DNA from: Ilumatobacter coccineus YM16-304
Lineage (GTDB): Bacteria > Actinomycetota > Acidimicrobiia > Acidimicrobiales > Ilumatobacteraceae
NCBI RefSeq assembly: GCF_000348785.1
Contig: NC_020520.1
Coordinates: 2,976,001 to 3,040,000 of the forward strand
Reading direction: 5' to 3'
Length of the DNA: 64,000 bases
Positions 17,388-25,760 of this stretch are shown here, piece after piece. How positions within the stretch are numbered: the first letter of the stretch is position 1; every line of letters begins with the position of its first letter. The position numbers and the translations under genes are program-made. Under the pieces are notes generated by a model that made no database searches, was not told the origin of the DNA, and was given only the letters and a program-made list of their open reading frames with translations.

Positions 17388-18071
17388 ATGCGCCAACTCC
17401 TTCCCACCCCGGATCGGCAGATCACCATCGCCGAGGCCTACGCCGCTCCCCTCGGCACACGCTCCGACCGCCCGTGGGTCGGTCTCTCGATGGTCGCCTC
17501 GATCGACGGATCGACCGTGCTCGACGGCGCCTCGGGCGGACTCTCGAGCGAGAACGACATCGGCGTGCTCAGCCGACTGCGCCAGATCGCCGACGTGGTC
17601 GTGGTCGGCTCGTCGACCGTCGCGGGCGAAGGCTACGGACCACCCAAGAAGCCGGGGCAACGAATCGGCGTGCTCACTCGCTCGGGCGATGTCGACACGA
17701 ACACCGAGCTGTTCACCTCCGGATCGGGGTTCATCATCACCACGACACGAGCCGAGATCAGCGACGATGCGATCGACGTGATCCGCGCCGGGGACGATGA
17801 CATCGATCTGCACGCGGCGATCGCATCGATTCCGGATCTCTGCCCGGGCGCTGCGTTCGTCCAGGCCGAGGGCGGCCCCACGGTCAACGGGGCTTTCACC
17901 GCAGCCGACCTCTTCGATGAGATGAACATCACCACCTCCCCGGCGACCATCGGCGGAGCCGGCCCCCGGCTCGTGCACGACGGCCCGGACGTGACGCACC
18001 GATTCGAACTCGAGCAACTCCTGATCGACGACCAGTCGTTCGTCTTCAGCCGCTGGCGACGCCTGCGCTGA
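17388..18071 (+). CDS. RibD C-terminal / pyrimidine reductase family protein
   Basis: This 227-residue NADPH-binding reductase of the DHFR-like RibD C-terminal superfamily has family features: VGLSMVASIDGS near the N-terminus, SRLRQIADVVVVGSSTVAGEGYGP in the middle, and FVQAEGGPTVNGAF with the glycine-rich substrate/cofactor loop. It could act in riboflavin synthesis, but stand-alone paralogues with unknown substrates are common in actinobacteria and no rib genes are adjacent. I use ATG 17388, where the protein starts MRQLLPTP; the frame is open upstream to 17199. Confidence 0.82.
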   Translation: MRQLLPTPDRQITIAEAYAAPLGTRSDRPWVGLSMVASIDGSTVLDGASGGLSSENDIGVLSRLRQIADVVVVGSSTVAGEGYGPPKKPGQRIGVLTRSGDVDTNTELFTSGSGFIITTTRAEISDDAIDVIRAGDDDIDLHAAIASIPDLCPGAAFVQAEGGPTVNGAFTAADLFDEMNITTSPATIGGAGPRLVHDGPDVTHRFELEQLLIDDQSFVFSRWRRLR

Positions 18072-18130
18072 CCCGGCGAACCGGCCACTCGGGCCGAGCG
18101 GCGTCAGGCATGACGGTCTGGACGCGACGG

Positions 18131-18598
18131 TCAGGACGGCTGCGGTGCGGAGGTCTTCTCGAGCAGTTCGATCTCACGGTTGAAATCGGACGCGCCGTTG
18201 AAGTTCTTGTAGACGCTCGCGAAGCGCAGGTACGACACGTCGTCGACGCAGCGGAGTTCGTCGAGGACGGTGAGCCCGACATCACTGGTGGTGACCTCGC
18301 TCCCGCGCAGGCGCACGGCGTCTTCGACCCGGGTCGCCATCTGTTCGAGCGCCTCGTCGTCGACGCCGCGCCCCTTGGTGGCGGCGCTCAGGCCGGCGAC
18401 GACCTTGGCACGATCGAACGGCTGCACGTCGCCCGTCGACTTGATCACCGTGAGGGGAACGTGATCGACGCGCTCGAAGGTGGTGAAGCGGTGCGCACAC
18501 CCGACACATTGCCGGCGGCGGCGGATCGCGCTGCCTTCCTCGGCCAGCCGGGAATCGACGACTTTCGTGTCATCGACGTGGCAGGCGGGGCAATGCAC
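18131..18598 (-). CDS. nrdR: Transcriptional repressor NrdR
   Basis: This 155-residue ATP-cone repressor of ribonucleotide reductase genes has a four-cysteine zinc ribbon (Cys3, Cys6, Cys31, Cys34; CPAC and CVGC) with the conserved VVDSR segment between the pairs, followed by the ATP-cone (about residues 48-140, VIKSTGDVQPFDRAKVVAGL). I chose GTG 18598 because NrdR proteins start immediately before the first zinc CxxC, and TACGCT lies 7 nt upstream of this codon. The context lexA-LysM-nrdR matches mycobacteria. No RNR gene is in the window. Confidence 0.93.
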   Translation of the reverse strand: MHCPACHVDDTKVVDSRLAEEGSAIRRRRQCVGCAHRFTTFERVDHVPLTVIKSTGDVQPFDRAKVVAGLSAATKGRGVDDEALEQMATRVEDAVRLRGSEVTTSDVGLTVLDELRCVDDVSYLRFASVYKNFNGASDFNREIELLEKTSAPQPS

Positions 18599-18605
18599 GG
18601 CGTCC

Positions 18606-18611
18606 AGCGTA
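18606..18611 (-). promoter_or_regulatory. -10 box for nrdR
   Basis: TACGCT on the minus strand ends 7 nt before the nrdR GTG, supporting the short start and a leaderless transcript. Confidence 0.5.
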
Positions 18612-18690
18612 CCTCTACCTGTTGTCGACCGAAGCGACACCTCTCATACGAGTGCCTCGGCGTGACCACAGCGCTCCGACGGCGAGTTCG

Positions 18691-18706
18691 TGGCGAGATC
18701 TCGCCA
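18691..18706. repeat. 16-bp perfect palindrome between LysM gene and nrdR
   Basis: TGGCGAGATCTCGCCA reads the same on both strands. It lies 9 bp past the LysM gene stop and about 80 bp upstream of the nrdR promoter. It could be a small terminator stem or an operator; nothing decides between these. Confidence 0.4.
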
Positions 18707-18715
18707 GGGCGCTGA

Positions 18716-19138
18716 TCAGGGCAGTTGGACGGCTTGACCGGCGATGATGCCGACGCCACCGTTGGCACGGATCAACGCATCGAGGTACCGGCCATGATCG
18801 ATGTCACCACGGTAGGTCGACGCGATCGACCACATGGTGTCGCCCGACCGGGCGACGTGAGTGCGCACGACCGATTCGGTGTTCGCCGGCGAGACTTCGG
18901 AGGCAGCGGCAGGACCGCCTCCGAAGCTCGCCAGCACACCGCTGATCACCACGGCGAGCGTGGCGATCGTGAGCAGGGTGACCGCGACGGCGACGAGGCG
19001 CCGGGCGACGTAGTTGGGACGAGGCGATGCGCTTGCGGCCCGAGCGGCCGCCGGGCGACGTTCGGACGTGATGGGACGCTGGTAGGCGCCGATGCGGAAC
19101 CCGTCGATGTGTCGTGGTGCGGCGGTTGCGATGGTCAT
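18716..19138 (-). CDS. LysM-domain membrane-anchored protein of the lexA locus
   Basis: This 140-residue protein has one transmembrane helix (about residues 50-70, LVAVAVTLLTIATLAVVISGV) and a C-terminal LysM domain (HVARSGDTMWSIASTYRG ... IIAGQAVQLP) that should bind peptidoglycan outside the membrane. The position, divergent from lexA and upstream of nrdR, matches the mycobacterial Rv2719c-type SOS-induced protein linked to cell-division control. ATG 19138 has a GGGGAGAG ribosome-binding site 4 nt upstream, so the longer frame to 19288 is rejected. An SOS-like box at 19203-19218 lies 65 bp upstream. Confidence 0.85.
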   Translation of the reverse strand: MTIATAAPRHIDGFRIGAYQRPITSERRPAAARAASASPRPNYVARRLVAVAVTLLTIATLAVVISGVLASFGGGPAAASEVSPANTESVVRTHVARSGDTMWSIASTYRGDIDHGRYLDALIRANGGVGIIAGQAVQLP

Positions 19139-19202
19139 GGTTCTCTCCCCAACAGAGCGGACGTTGTGACTGTTCGTCGAGTGTTCGCTTCGGAGCGGTT
19201 CA

Positions 19203-19218
19203 CCCAACGTGTGTTCGA
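19203..19218. promoter_or_regulatory. SOS-like LexA box, LysM-gene side
   Basis: Read on the minus strand this is TCGAACACACGTTGGG. It matches the actinobacterial SOS consensus TCGAAC-N4-GTTCGA fully in the left half and in GTT of the right half. Confidence 0.5.
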
Positions 19219-19278
19219 TCGAAGAAGCGCCAGTGAACCACGGCCCGGCCACCGCGTCAACCCGTTCGGACAACTTTT

Positions 19279-19294
19279 TCGAACACACGTTTGT
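19279..19294. promoter_or_regulatory. SOS-like LexA box upstream of lexA
   Basis: TCGAACACACGTTTGT matches TCGAAC-N4-GTTCGA at 10 of 12 specified positions. It lies 12 bp upstream of the lexA -35 element, consistent with autoregulation. It shares the ten-base core CGAACACACG with the box at 19203-19218. Confidence 0.65.
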
Positions 19295-19305
19295 CGTACG
19301 GGTGT

Positions 19306-19334
19306 TTGACTGCGCACCGATCGATACCTAGAGT
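19306..19334 (+). promoter_or_regulatory. lexA promoter
   Basis: TTGACT (19306-19311) and TAGAGT (19329-19334) are separated by 17 bp, an ideal sigma-70-type arrangement. The -10 box ends 6 nt before the lexA ATG, so the transcript is predicted to be leaderless. Confidence 0.65.
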
Positions 19335-19340
19335 GTTCGT

Positions 19341-19970
19341 ATGGCCCCAAAGATCAGCAAGCGCCAGCGCGACATCCTGACGTTCATCGAACAGCAGATG
19401 CGAGAGCGCGGTTTCCCGCCGTCGGTGCGCGAGATCGGCGAGGCCGTGGGCCTCACGTCCCCCTCCACGGTGCACAGCCACCTCAACACGCTGCAGCGAC
19501 TCGGGTATCTGCGCCGTGACCCGAGCAAGCCGCGGGCGATCGAGGTCCGCTACGACCCGAACAGCGGCGCCGTCATGGAACGCCGCCCCACCCGTCACGT
19601 CCCACTCGTCGGCGACGTGGCGGCCGGCACCGACGTGCTCGCGGAAGAGAACGTCGAAGAGCTGTTGCCGCTCCCGGCCGACTTCACCGGCGAAGGCGAG
19701 CTCTTCATGTTGCGCGTGCGCGGTGACTCGATGATCGAACTCGGCATCCTCGACAAGGACTTCGTCGTCGCATCGCAGGTCGATCACCCCAACAACGGCG
19801 ACATCGTCGTGGCCGGTATCCCCGGCGGCGAGGCGACCGTCAAGACCTACGAACGGTCGGGCGCCGACGTCACCCTGATCCCGGCCAACTCGAGCATGGA
19901 ACCGATGACGTTCCGCGCCGACGAAGTCGAGGTGTACGGCAAGGTCGTCACCGTCATGCGCCGCTACTGA
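19341..19970 (+). CDS. lexA: SOS repressor LexA
   Basis: This 209-residue SOS repressor has an N-terminal winged-helix DNA-binding domain (residues 1-65, with PSVREIGEAVGLTSPSTVHSHL as recognition region) and a C-terminal S24 peptidase domain. The autocleavage site is Ala95-Gly96 in GDVAAGTD, the catalytic Ser130 is in GDSMIE and the Lys168 base in ATVKTYE, so RecA-stimulated self-cleavage should be intact. The promoter at 19306 and box at 19279 indicate self-repression. It is divergent from the LysM protein and probably regulates recA at 29 kb. Confidence 0.97.
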   Translation: MAPKISKRQRDILTFIEQQMRERGFPPSVREIGEAVGLTSPSTVHSHLNTLQRLGYLRRDPSKPRAIEVRYDPNSGAVMERRPTRHVPLVGDVAAGTDVLAEENVEELLPLPADFTGEGELFMLRVRGDSMIELGILDKDFVVASQVDHPNNGDIVVAGIPGGEATVKTYERSGADVTLIPANSSMEPMTFRADEVEVYGKVVTVMRRY

Positions 19971-19983
19971 TTTCGACGCTCGT

Positions 19984-20010
19984 CGCTCCCGGCGCCGGCG
20001 CTCGGGAGCG
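19984..20010. terminator. Probable bidirectional terminator hairpin after lexA
   Basis: Arms CGCTCCCG and CGGGAGCG with an 11-nt loop lie between the convergent lexA and proline-rich membrane protein genes; there is no U-tract. Confidence 0.4.
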
Positions 20011-20066
20011 CCCCGACGGTCGATCGACGGGCATCACCCACGATCGGACGGGGCGACGCCTCGAAC

Positions 20067-21203
20067 TCAGTCCGAGGTCGGCGGACGACTCGTGTTCCAA
20101 CGGTCGACCTCCGTCGGCGCCGCCGACGGGTCTGCCTGCGTGACCTCGACCCCTCTCGGTGGGGTGGGCGTGTCGTCGCCCGGCCACCCGGTCTCGCCGT
20201 CGCCGCTGCCCGACCCCGGCTGTCCGGGCACCTGGCCGACGCCACCCGTCGGTGCCGCGCTCGGATGGCCCGCCGGTGGCGCGAACGGGTTGGCGTTCGG
20301 CACCGTCGGAGCCGGGTTCGCCCACATCGGGGCGGCACTGGGCGGAGGAGGTTGCGGCAGGCGATCGTCGTGCGGTTGCGTCGACGACGGGTACTGACCC
20401 GGCTGTCCGTACCCCCCGTACGTGGGTGGCGTCCCCTGCGCGTGGTACGGCGACGGTCCGGCGGGCGGCTGCGGCGCACCCTGACCCGGACCCGGCTGCG
20501 CGTACGGCGGTTGCGTGGGTTGCGTGTAGGGCGGCTGCGTCGGCTGCTGGTACGGCGGATGGGCCTGTGGCCAGGCACCCTGCGGTTGCGGCTGTGCCGG
20601 GGTCCACCCCGGTCCGGCGGGCTGACGCTTTCGACCGGCGACCATGGCGAGCAACAGCCCGACGACGAGGCCCAACAGGCCGATGGCGACGGCGGCGCCA
20701 CGCAACAACGCCACCCCGGAGTTGGGATCGCGACCCACGGCCACGGCGAACTCTGCCGTGCTCGAGGCCTCCACACGCATCACGTGGTCACCGGGCTCGT
20801 CCACCTCGAGTGCCAGCACCGAGCGCCCCACGTAGTCGGACGTCGAGTAGGTGACGGTGTCGCTGCGGTCGTCGAGTTCGAGCTGACGCCCGTCCGGGTC
20901 GAGCACCGTGATGTCGATCTGTGGCCGTGACGCTCCGAGCTCGTAGTCCCCCGATGCCTCACAGTCGCCACGCACCTCGGCGAACGTGCCCTTCGATTCG
21001 ACGAAGACGAGGTACTCCCCCGCCACCGAGAAGTCGAGCGTCGTGTCGCAGCCGATGGGGGCGCGAGCCAGGTTGGCGACGGCGTCGGTCCGTCGCGAGC
21101 CGCCCGCTGTCCACAGCGCGATCGCCGCGACGAGCCCGACGACCACGAGGGCTACGCCCAGCACGATCATCTTGGTGCGTTTCGGTTCGGACTCGCTCGC
21201 CAT
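20067..21203 (-). CDS. Two-helix membrane protein with extracytoplasmic domain and Pro/Gln/Tyr-rich tail
   Basis: This 378-residue protein has an N-terminal helix (about residues 11-32, KMIVLGVALVVVGLVAAIAL), an extracellular beta-rich domain of about 130 residues, a second helix (about 170-190, GLLGLVVGLLLAMVAG), and a 180-residue cytosolic tail rich in Pro, Gln, Gly and Tyr. The tail contains a triplicated motif (PPYQQPTQ, PPYTQPTQ, PPYAQPGP). I recognise no family. Tails of this kind are common in actinobacterial membrane proteins and are often disordered or phase-separating, which is inference. A weak GGAG precedes the ATG. Confidence 0.7.
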   Translation of the reverse strand: MASESEPKRTKMIVLGVALVVVGLVAAIALWTAGGSRRTDAVANLARAPIGCDTTLDFSVAGEYLVFVESKGTFAEVRGDCEASGDYELGASRPQIDITVLDPDGRQLELDDRSDTVTYSTSDYVGRSVLALEVDEPGDHVMRVEASSTAEFAVAVGRDPNSGVALLRGAAVAIGLLGLVVGLLLAMVAGRKRQPAGPGWTPAQPQPQGAWPQAHPPYQQPTQPPYTQPTQPPYAQPGPGQGAPQPPAGPSPYHAQGTPPTYGGYGQPGQYPSSTQPHDDRLPQPPPPSAAPMWANPAPTVPNANPFAPPAGHPSAAPTGGVGQVPGQPGSGSGDGETGWPGDDTPTPPRGVEVTQADPSAAPTEVDRWNTSRPPTSD

Positions 21204-21238
21204 GACTGCTCCGCTCGTGGTCGTCGTCGTGTCGCTGG

Positions 21239-22348
21239 TCAGCCGGCCCGCAGGCGCTGGGCGACCAACTCGATCTGTTCGTCAGGTTGTACCACGGCCA
21301 CGCGGACGAATCCCGTCCCATCGGCTCCGTAGAACTCACCCGGGCTCACCAACGCACCGCCGGCATCGGCGAGGCGTTCGGCGAACGCCCAGCCGTCGTC
21401 GACCGGGATCCACAGATAGAACGCGCCGTCGGGCAGCGGCACGGGCGTGCCCGACCATTCGCCGATCACCTCGGCGAGCAGATCCAAGCGAGCCCGGTAG
21501 CGAGCGCGCTGGACGTCGACGTGCTCGTCGTCGTCCAAGGCGGCGACCGCTGCAGCCTGCGCCGGTCCGGGCACCATCATGCCCGCGTGCTTACGGACCT
21601 CGCGGAGGTAGTGGACGAGGTCGGCGTCGCCGGCGTAGAAGCCGGTTCGCACACCGGCGAGGTTCGAGCGCTTCGACAGGGAGTGCACGGCGACCACGCC
21701 GTCGGTGCCGTGTTCGAGGATGCTGCGGCCGTTGCCGGTCCAGGTGAACTCGACGTAGCACTCGTCGGAGAACACGGGGACGTCGTGCTCGCGACCCCAG
21801 CGTGCCGCGGCTTCGAGATCGTCGAGTTGGCCCGTGGGATTGCCCGGGCTGTTGATCCACAAGAGGAGTGCTCGACGCGCGTCGTCCGGGTCGATCGAGT
21901 CGATGTCGAGTGTGCCGTCGTTGCGGAATCGCACCGGCACGGCGCGCAGCCCGGCCAGAGTCGCTCCCATCTCGTAGCTCGGATACGAGATCGCCGGGTA
22001 CAACACGGTGTCACGTTCGGGCGTGCGCAGATGCAGGAACTGCGGCACTGACGCGACCATCTCCTTCGACCCGATCGTGGCGCCGATCTGTGCGGGGGCG
22101 ATGTCGACCCCGAAGCGCCGATTCATCCACGACGCCGCCGACGCCAGGAAGGCGGGCGTGCCGACACTTGGCGGATACGAGCGTTCGGTCCCGCTCGACG
22201 ACAGCGCGTCGATGACCACCGCCGGTGGCGGATCGAACGGGGTGCCGACCGACAGGTCGACGAGCGACTCGTGCCGATCGAGGATGCGTGCCTTCAGGTC
22301 GTTGAGCCGATCGTACGGATACGGGGGCGGAACGAATCCGGTGGTCAC
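21239..22348 (-). CDS. dapC: N-succinyldiaminopimelate aminotransferase (DapC-like class I/II aminotransferase)
   Basis: This 369-residue fold-type I PLP aminotransferase has NSPGNPTG, the DECYVEFTW strand with the PLP-contacting Asp/Tyr, and HSLSKRSNLAGVRTGFY, where the lysine of SLSK is the PLP Schiff-base residue. Sequence style matches actinobacterial DapC, which transaminates N-succinyl-2-amino-6-ketopimelate in lysine/meso-DAP synthesis; location beside dapF supports this. The GTG at 22348 overlaps the hflX stop (GTGA) and has GAGGAG 4-9 nt upstream, so the longer frame to 22486 is rejected. Confidence 0.85.
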   Translation of the reverse strand: MTTGFVPPPYPYDRLNDLKARILDRHESLVDLSVGTPFDPPPAVVIDALSSSGTERSYPPSVGTPAFLASAASWMNRRFGVDIAPAQIGATIGSKEMVASVPQFLHLRTPERDTVLYPAISYPSYEMGATLAGLRAVPVRFRNDGTLDIDSIDPDDARRALLLWINSPGNPTGQLDDLEAAARWGREHDVPVFSDECYVEFTWTGNGRSILEHGTDGVVAVHSLSKRSNLAGVRTGFYAGDADLVHYLREVRKHAGMMVPGPAQAAAVAALDDDEHVDVQRARYRARLDLLAEVIGEWSGTPVPLPDGAFYLWIPVDDGWAFAERLADAGGALVSPGEFYGADGTGFVRVAVVQPDEQIELVAQRLRAG

Positions 22349-23718
22349 AGGGTCTCCTCGCTCGGTTCGGCGTCGCTCCGATCGGTGTCGGCGCTCGCCC
22401 GATCGTCGGCAGGCGCATCGTCTCCGACGACGAACTCGTCGAGTCGTCCGGCGGACGCGTCGGAGAGACGAGCCCGGATGGTCCACTCGGTCTCGCCGTC
22501 GCCCACCGACACGACCTCACCTTCGCGGTGGATCGATGCGAGCACGTCACCTCGGTCGTACGGCACGACCAGTTCGTACACCACGCTCAGCGATCGCAAC
22601 CGATCTCCGATCGTCCGCAGGAACACGTCGGCGCCCTCGCCGGTGCGAGCGCTCAACGCCACCGAGCCGGGGTGCGACTCGACGAGTTCCTTCGCGGCGA
22701 TCGGGTCGGCATCGGCCTTGTTGAACACCAGCAGCTCCGGAACCGCCGACGCTTCGATCTCGCGCAGCACTTCGTGCACTGCGGCGATCTGGCCTTCGGG
22801 GTCGGGAGCGGTCACGTCGACGACATGGACCAAGTAGTCGGCCAACGCAGCGACTTCGAGCGTGCCCTTGAACGATTCGACCAAACCGTGGGGCAGGCGG
22901 CTGATGAAGCCGACGGTGTCGGTGAGGAGCACGGGCTCACCACCGGGGAGCGCGAGGCGGCGCGTGGTCGGGTCGAGCGTGGCGAACAGGCGATCTTCGG
23001 TGAGCACGCCCGACTGTGTGAGCTGGTTGAGCAGCGTCGACTTGCCGGCGTTGGTGTACCCGACGATCGCCACCGACGCGAGTCCCGACCGACGTCGGCC
23101 CTGGCGCTGCAGGGCGCGGGTCTCGGCGAGGGCGCTGAGGTCCTTCTCGAGCTTGTTGATCCGCCGCATGATCCGACGACGGTCGACTTCCATCTTCGTC
23201 TCGCCGCCACCGAAGCGTGCGCCGACGCCACCGCGCTGCTGCGACATCTTGGCGTTCTTGCCGCGACGCAGTCGGGGCAGGCGGTACCGGAGCAACGCCA
23301 ACTCCACCTGGGCCTTGCCCTCCATGGTGTGGGCGTTCTGACCGAAGATGTCGAGAATCACGGCGGTTCGGTCGAGTGCGGTACGACCGAGCAATTTCTC
23401 GAGGTTGTACTGCTGCGACGGAGCGAGTTCGTTGTCGAACACCACCGTGTCGACGTCGAGCGCGAGGCACAGTTCCTTGAGTTCGTCGACCTTGCCCTTG
23501 CCGATGTACCAGGTGTGATCGGGTGCGTCTCGCTTCTGGATGACACGGGCGACCTCGTCGGCACCGGCGGTGTCGACGAGCAGCGCGAGTTCGTCGAGGC
23601 TCGCTTCGACCATCTCCTCGTCGTCGCCCGGGAGCGCCACGGCGACCAGCACGATCTTCTCGCGGATCGTCCGATCGATGAGCGTCCCGGCCAGCGCCTC
23701 CTCGTACGGCGTGCTCAC
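22345..23718 (-). CDS. hflX: Ribosome-associated GTPase HflX
   Basis: This 457-residue protein has the HflX N-terminal glycine-rich domain (YIGKGKVDELKEL ... VVFDNELAPSQQYNLEKLL), a coiled helix pair (RRINKLEKDLSALAETRALQR), and a G domain with G1 GYTNAGKST, G3 DTVGF and G4 NKAD. HflX binds 50S subunits and splits stalled or hibernating ribosomes. The C-terminal 30 residues are acidic. GTG 23718 overlaps the dapF stop by four bases; the much longer open frame to 24417 is antisense-type noise over dapF. Confidence 0.93.
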   Translation of the reverse strand: MSTPYEEALAGTLIDRTIREKIVLVAVALPGDDEEMVEASLDELALLVDTAGADEVARVIQKRDAPDHTWYIGKGKVDELKELCLALDVDTVVFDNELAPSQQYNLEKLLGRTALDRTAVILDIFGQNAHTMEGKAQVELALLRYRLPRLRRGKNAKMSQQRGGVGARFGGGETKMEVDRRRIMRRINKLEKDLSALAETRALQRQGRRRSGLASVAIVGYTNAGKSTLLNQLTQSGVLTEDRLFATLDPTTRRLALPGGEPVLLTDTVGFISRLPHGLVESFKGTLEVAALADYLVHVVDVTAPDPEGQIAAVHEVLREIEASAVPELLVFNKADADPIAAKELVESHPGSVALSARTGEGADVFLRTIGDRLRSLSVVYELVVPYDRGDVLASIHREGEVVSVGDGETEWTIRARLSDASAGRLDEFVVGDDAPADDRASADTDRSDAEPSEETL

Positions 23719-24518
23719 GTGAGCTCGATCTCGACGGTTCCGACGAACGTCGCCGGTCCGGTGAGGATCGCATTCGGCGGTTCGGCCGAATCGAACTCGA
23801 CCGTGGCCGACCCGCCGTCCATGTGTACCACCGTGTCGGGATCGCCTGCCGACACCAGGCCCCACGATCGGGCGGCGTACGCCGAGGCGCACGCACCGGT
23901 GCCACACGCTTCGGTGATGCCGGCTCCGCGTTCGTGAACGCGCATCGTGATGGCGTTGGTCTCGGGACCCGGTTCGACGATCTCGAGGTTGACGTGCGGC
24001 ACCTTGCTGCCGAGGTCGGCGAGGTCGACCAGCGCGACCTCGTCGACGCCGACGACCGAGTGCGGGTTGCCGAGGCTGAGGTGGGCGACCGGACGGTCGG
24101 GATGGCATTGCAGCAGTTCCCAGTCCGCTGGTTCGCTGATCGGGGCGACCGGGCCCATCTCGACACGGGCCATGATCGTGGTCGGGTCGTCGGTGGAGGT
24201 GAGCGTCACCAACTTGTCGCCGGCGTCGGTGGAGATCAGCTGCGGTTCGAGGTCGCCGCGGCGCATCGCCACGGCCTGGGCGAAGCAGCGGATCCCGTTG
24301 CCGCTCATCTCGGCACGTGATCCGTCGGCGTTGTACAGGACCATCTTCGCGGCGTAGCCACCCGCGGTCTCCGCGATGAGGAGCCCATCGGCGCCGAGCC
24401 CGCGACGGCGATCGCACAGCCGCTGCGCGAGGCCAGGAAGGTCGTCGACACCCGGCTGGAACACGACCAGGAAGTCGTTGGCGAGGCCGTGGTGTTTGGT
24501 GAGCGAGAGAGAGGTCAT
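23715..24518 (-). CDS. dapF: Diaminopimelate epimerase
   Basis: This 267-residue cofactor-independent racemase converts LL- to meso-diaminopimelate for lysine and peptidoglycan. Both catalytic cysteines are present: Cys78 in GNGIRC and Cys205 in EACGTGAC. The N-terminus KHHGLANDF is typical. ATG 24518 overlaps the miaA stop (ATGA) and its own stop overlaps hflX (GTGA), so translation is coupled in both directions along the operon. Confidence 0.95.
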   Translation of the reverse strand: MTSLSLTKHHGLANDFLVVFQPGVDDLPGLAQRLCDRRRGLGADGLLIAETAGGYAAKMVLYNADGSRAEMSGNGIRCFAQAVAMRRGDLEPQLISTDAGDKLVTLTSTDDPTTIMARVEMGPVAPISEPADWELLQCHPDRPVAHLSLGNPHSVVGVDEVALVDLADLGSKVPHVNLEIVEPGPETNAITMRVHERGAGITEACGTGACASAYAARSWGLVSAGDPDTVVHMDGGSATVEFDSAEPPNAILTGPATFVGTVEIELT

Positions 24519-25426
24519 ACCGTCGATTCTTCGAGTGCGGCGATCACGACCGGTGCCACCTCGGCAACCGGATCGTGCTCCACGTCGATCCAGCGTACGC
24601 GTGGATCTCGGCGGAACCATCGCTCCTGGCGGACCGCGAACTGGCGGGTTCGGGTGATGATCATGTCGATGGCCTCATCTTGGTCGATCTCGCCGCGGAT
24701 CGCGCTCACGATTTCCTTGTACCCCAGTGCCTGCAGGGCCGTTCGGGACATTCCTGCGTCGTACAGCGATGCGACTTCGTCGACCAAGCCCGCGGCGATC
24801 ATGCGGTGGACTCGTTGCTCGACACGCGCCGCGATCACCTCGCGAGGTCGGCGGATCGCGATCTGCGCGACGGGCGTCGGCGGATAGGCGTCGACCCCCG
24901 GCCCGAAGCTGCTGAAGGCTCGGCCGCTGCCGATGGTGACCTCGAGCGCCCGCACCACTCGGCGCCGGTTGCCAGGCTCCATCTTCGCCGCTGCGGGCGG
25001 GTCGAGTTCAGCGAGTCGAGCGTGCAGCGCCTCGGTCGACGACTCCTGTTCGAGGTCGGCGCGTACGTCCGGGTACTGCCCGGGCAGGTCGAAGTCGTCG
25101 ATCACCACACGGTGATAGAGCCCGGTGCCTCCGACGAGAAGCGCTCGCCGATCGGCAGCAGCAATCGAACGGAGCGCCGATTCGACCTGCGGCTTGAACT
25201 CGGCGACCGTGAACTCCTCCGACGCGTCGACGAGATCGATGCAGTGATGGCGCACGCGACGCTGCTCGTCGGCGGTCGGCTTGGCCGTACCGATGTCCAT
25301 CCCCCGGTACACCTGCATGCTGTCGATCGACACCAGGTCGACGTCGTGCATCCGCTCGGCGACCGCCATCGCCACGGCCGACTTTCCGGACGCCGTCGAG
25401 CCGACGATCGCCACTCGCGGTGGCAT
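24515..25426 (-). CDS. miaA: tRNA dimethylallyltransferase
   Basis: This 303-residue enzyme adds the isopentenyl group to tRNA A37. The P-loop GSTASGKS (residues 9-16), DSMQVYRGMDIGTAKP and the ALGYKEIV segment are conserved. It supplies the i6A37 substrate of MiaB, which lies just upstream on the same strand. The start is 23 bp after the chorismate mutase stop, suggesting one transcript with chorismate mutase, dapF, hflX and dapC. Confidence 0.95.
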   Translation of the reverse strand: MPPRVAIVGSTASGKSAVAMAVAERMHDVDLVSIDSMQVYRGMDIGTAKPTADEQRRVRHHCIDLVDASEEFTVAEFKPQVESALRSIAAADRRALLVGGTGLYHRVVIDDFDLPGQYPDVRADLEQESSTEALHARLAELDPPAAAKMEPGNRRRVVRALEVTIGSGRAFSSFGPGVDAYPPTPVAQIAIRRPREVIAARVEQRVHRMIAAGLVDEVASLYDAGMSRTALQALGYKEIVSAIRGEIDQDEAIDMIITRTRQFAVRQERWFRRDPRVRWIDVEHDPVAEVAPVVIAALEESTV

Positions 25427-25449
25427 CGGCGCGGCAGCCGTCGACTCGT

Positions 25450-25752
25450 TCAGAGTTGCTCGCCCTCGGCGATGCGCTGGTGATGATGGATCACTTCGGC
25501 GACGATGAAGCGGAGAAACTTCTCGGTGAAGACGGGGTCGAGGCCAGACTCCTCGGCGAGCCCGCGCAGCCTGGCGAGTTGGATCTCCTCGCGACCGGGG
25601 TCGGCAGGCGCCAGGTCGGCTTCCTTCTTGTACCGGCCGACGGCCTTGGTGATCTTGAACCGCTCGGCCAACAGGTGCACGAGTGCCGCATCGATGTTGT
25701 CGATGCTCGACCGATAGTCGGCGAGACGTTGATCGTGCTGCTCTTCACCCAT
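25450..25752 (-). CDS. Chorismate mutase, AroQ class
   Basis: This 100-residue all-helical chorismate mutase has RSSIDNIDAALVHLLAERFKITKAVGRYK, matching helix 1 of the AroQ fold with its active-site Arg and Lys, and a C-terminal FLRFIVAEVIHHHQR. It converts chorismate to prephenate for Phe/Tyr synthesis. It is a stand-alone domain without a fused dehydratase. The ATG is preceded by TAGATT with 8 nt spacing and no ribosome-binding site, and it heads the run into miaA-dapF-hflX-dapC. Confidence 0.88.
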   Translation of the reverse strand: MGEEQHDQRLADYRSSIDNIDAALVHLLAERFKITKAVGRYKKEADLAPADPGREEIQLARLRGLAEESGLDPVFTEKFLRFIVAEVIHHHQRIAEGEQL

Positions 25753-25760
25753 TGCCGACG

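Noticed and set aside
22345-24417. 690-codon version of hflX
   Set aside because: The first 233 codons lie over dapF and are low complexity; the GTG at 23718 with the GTGA overlap gives a normal HflX.
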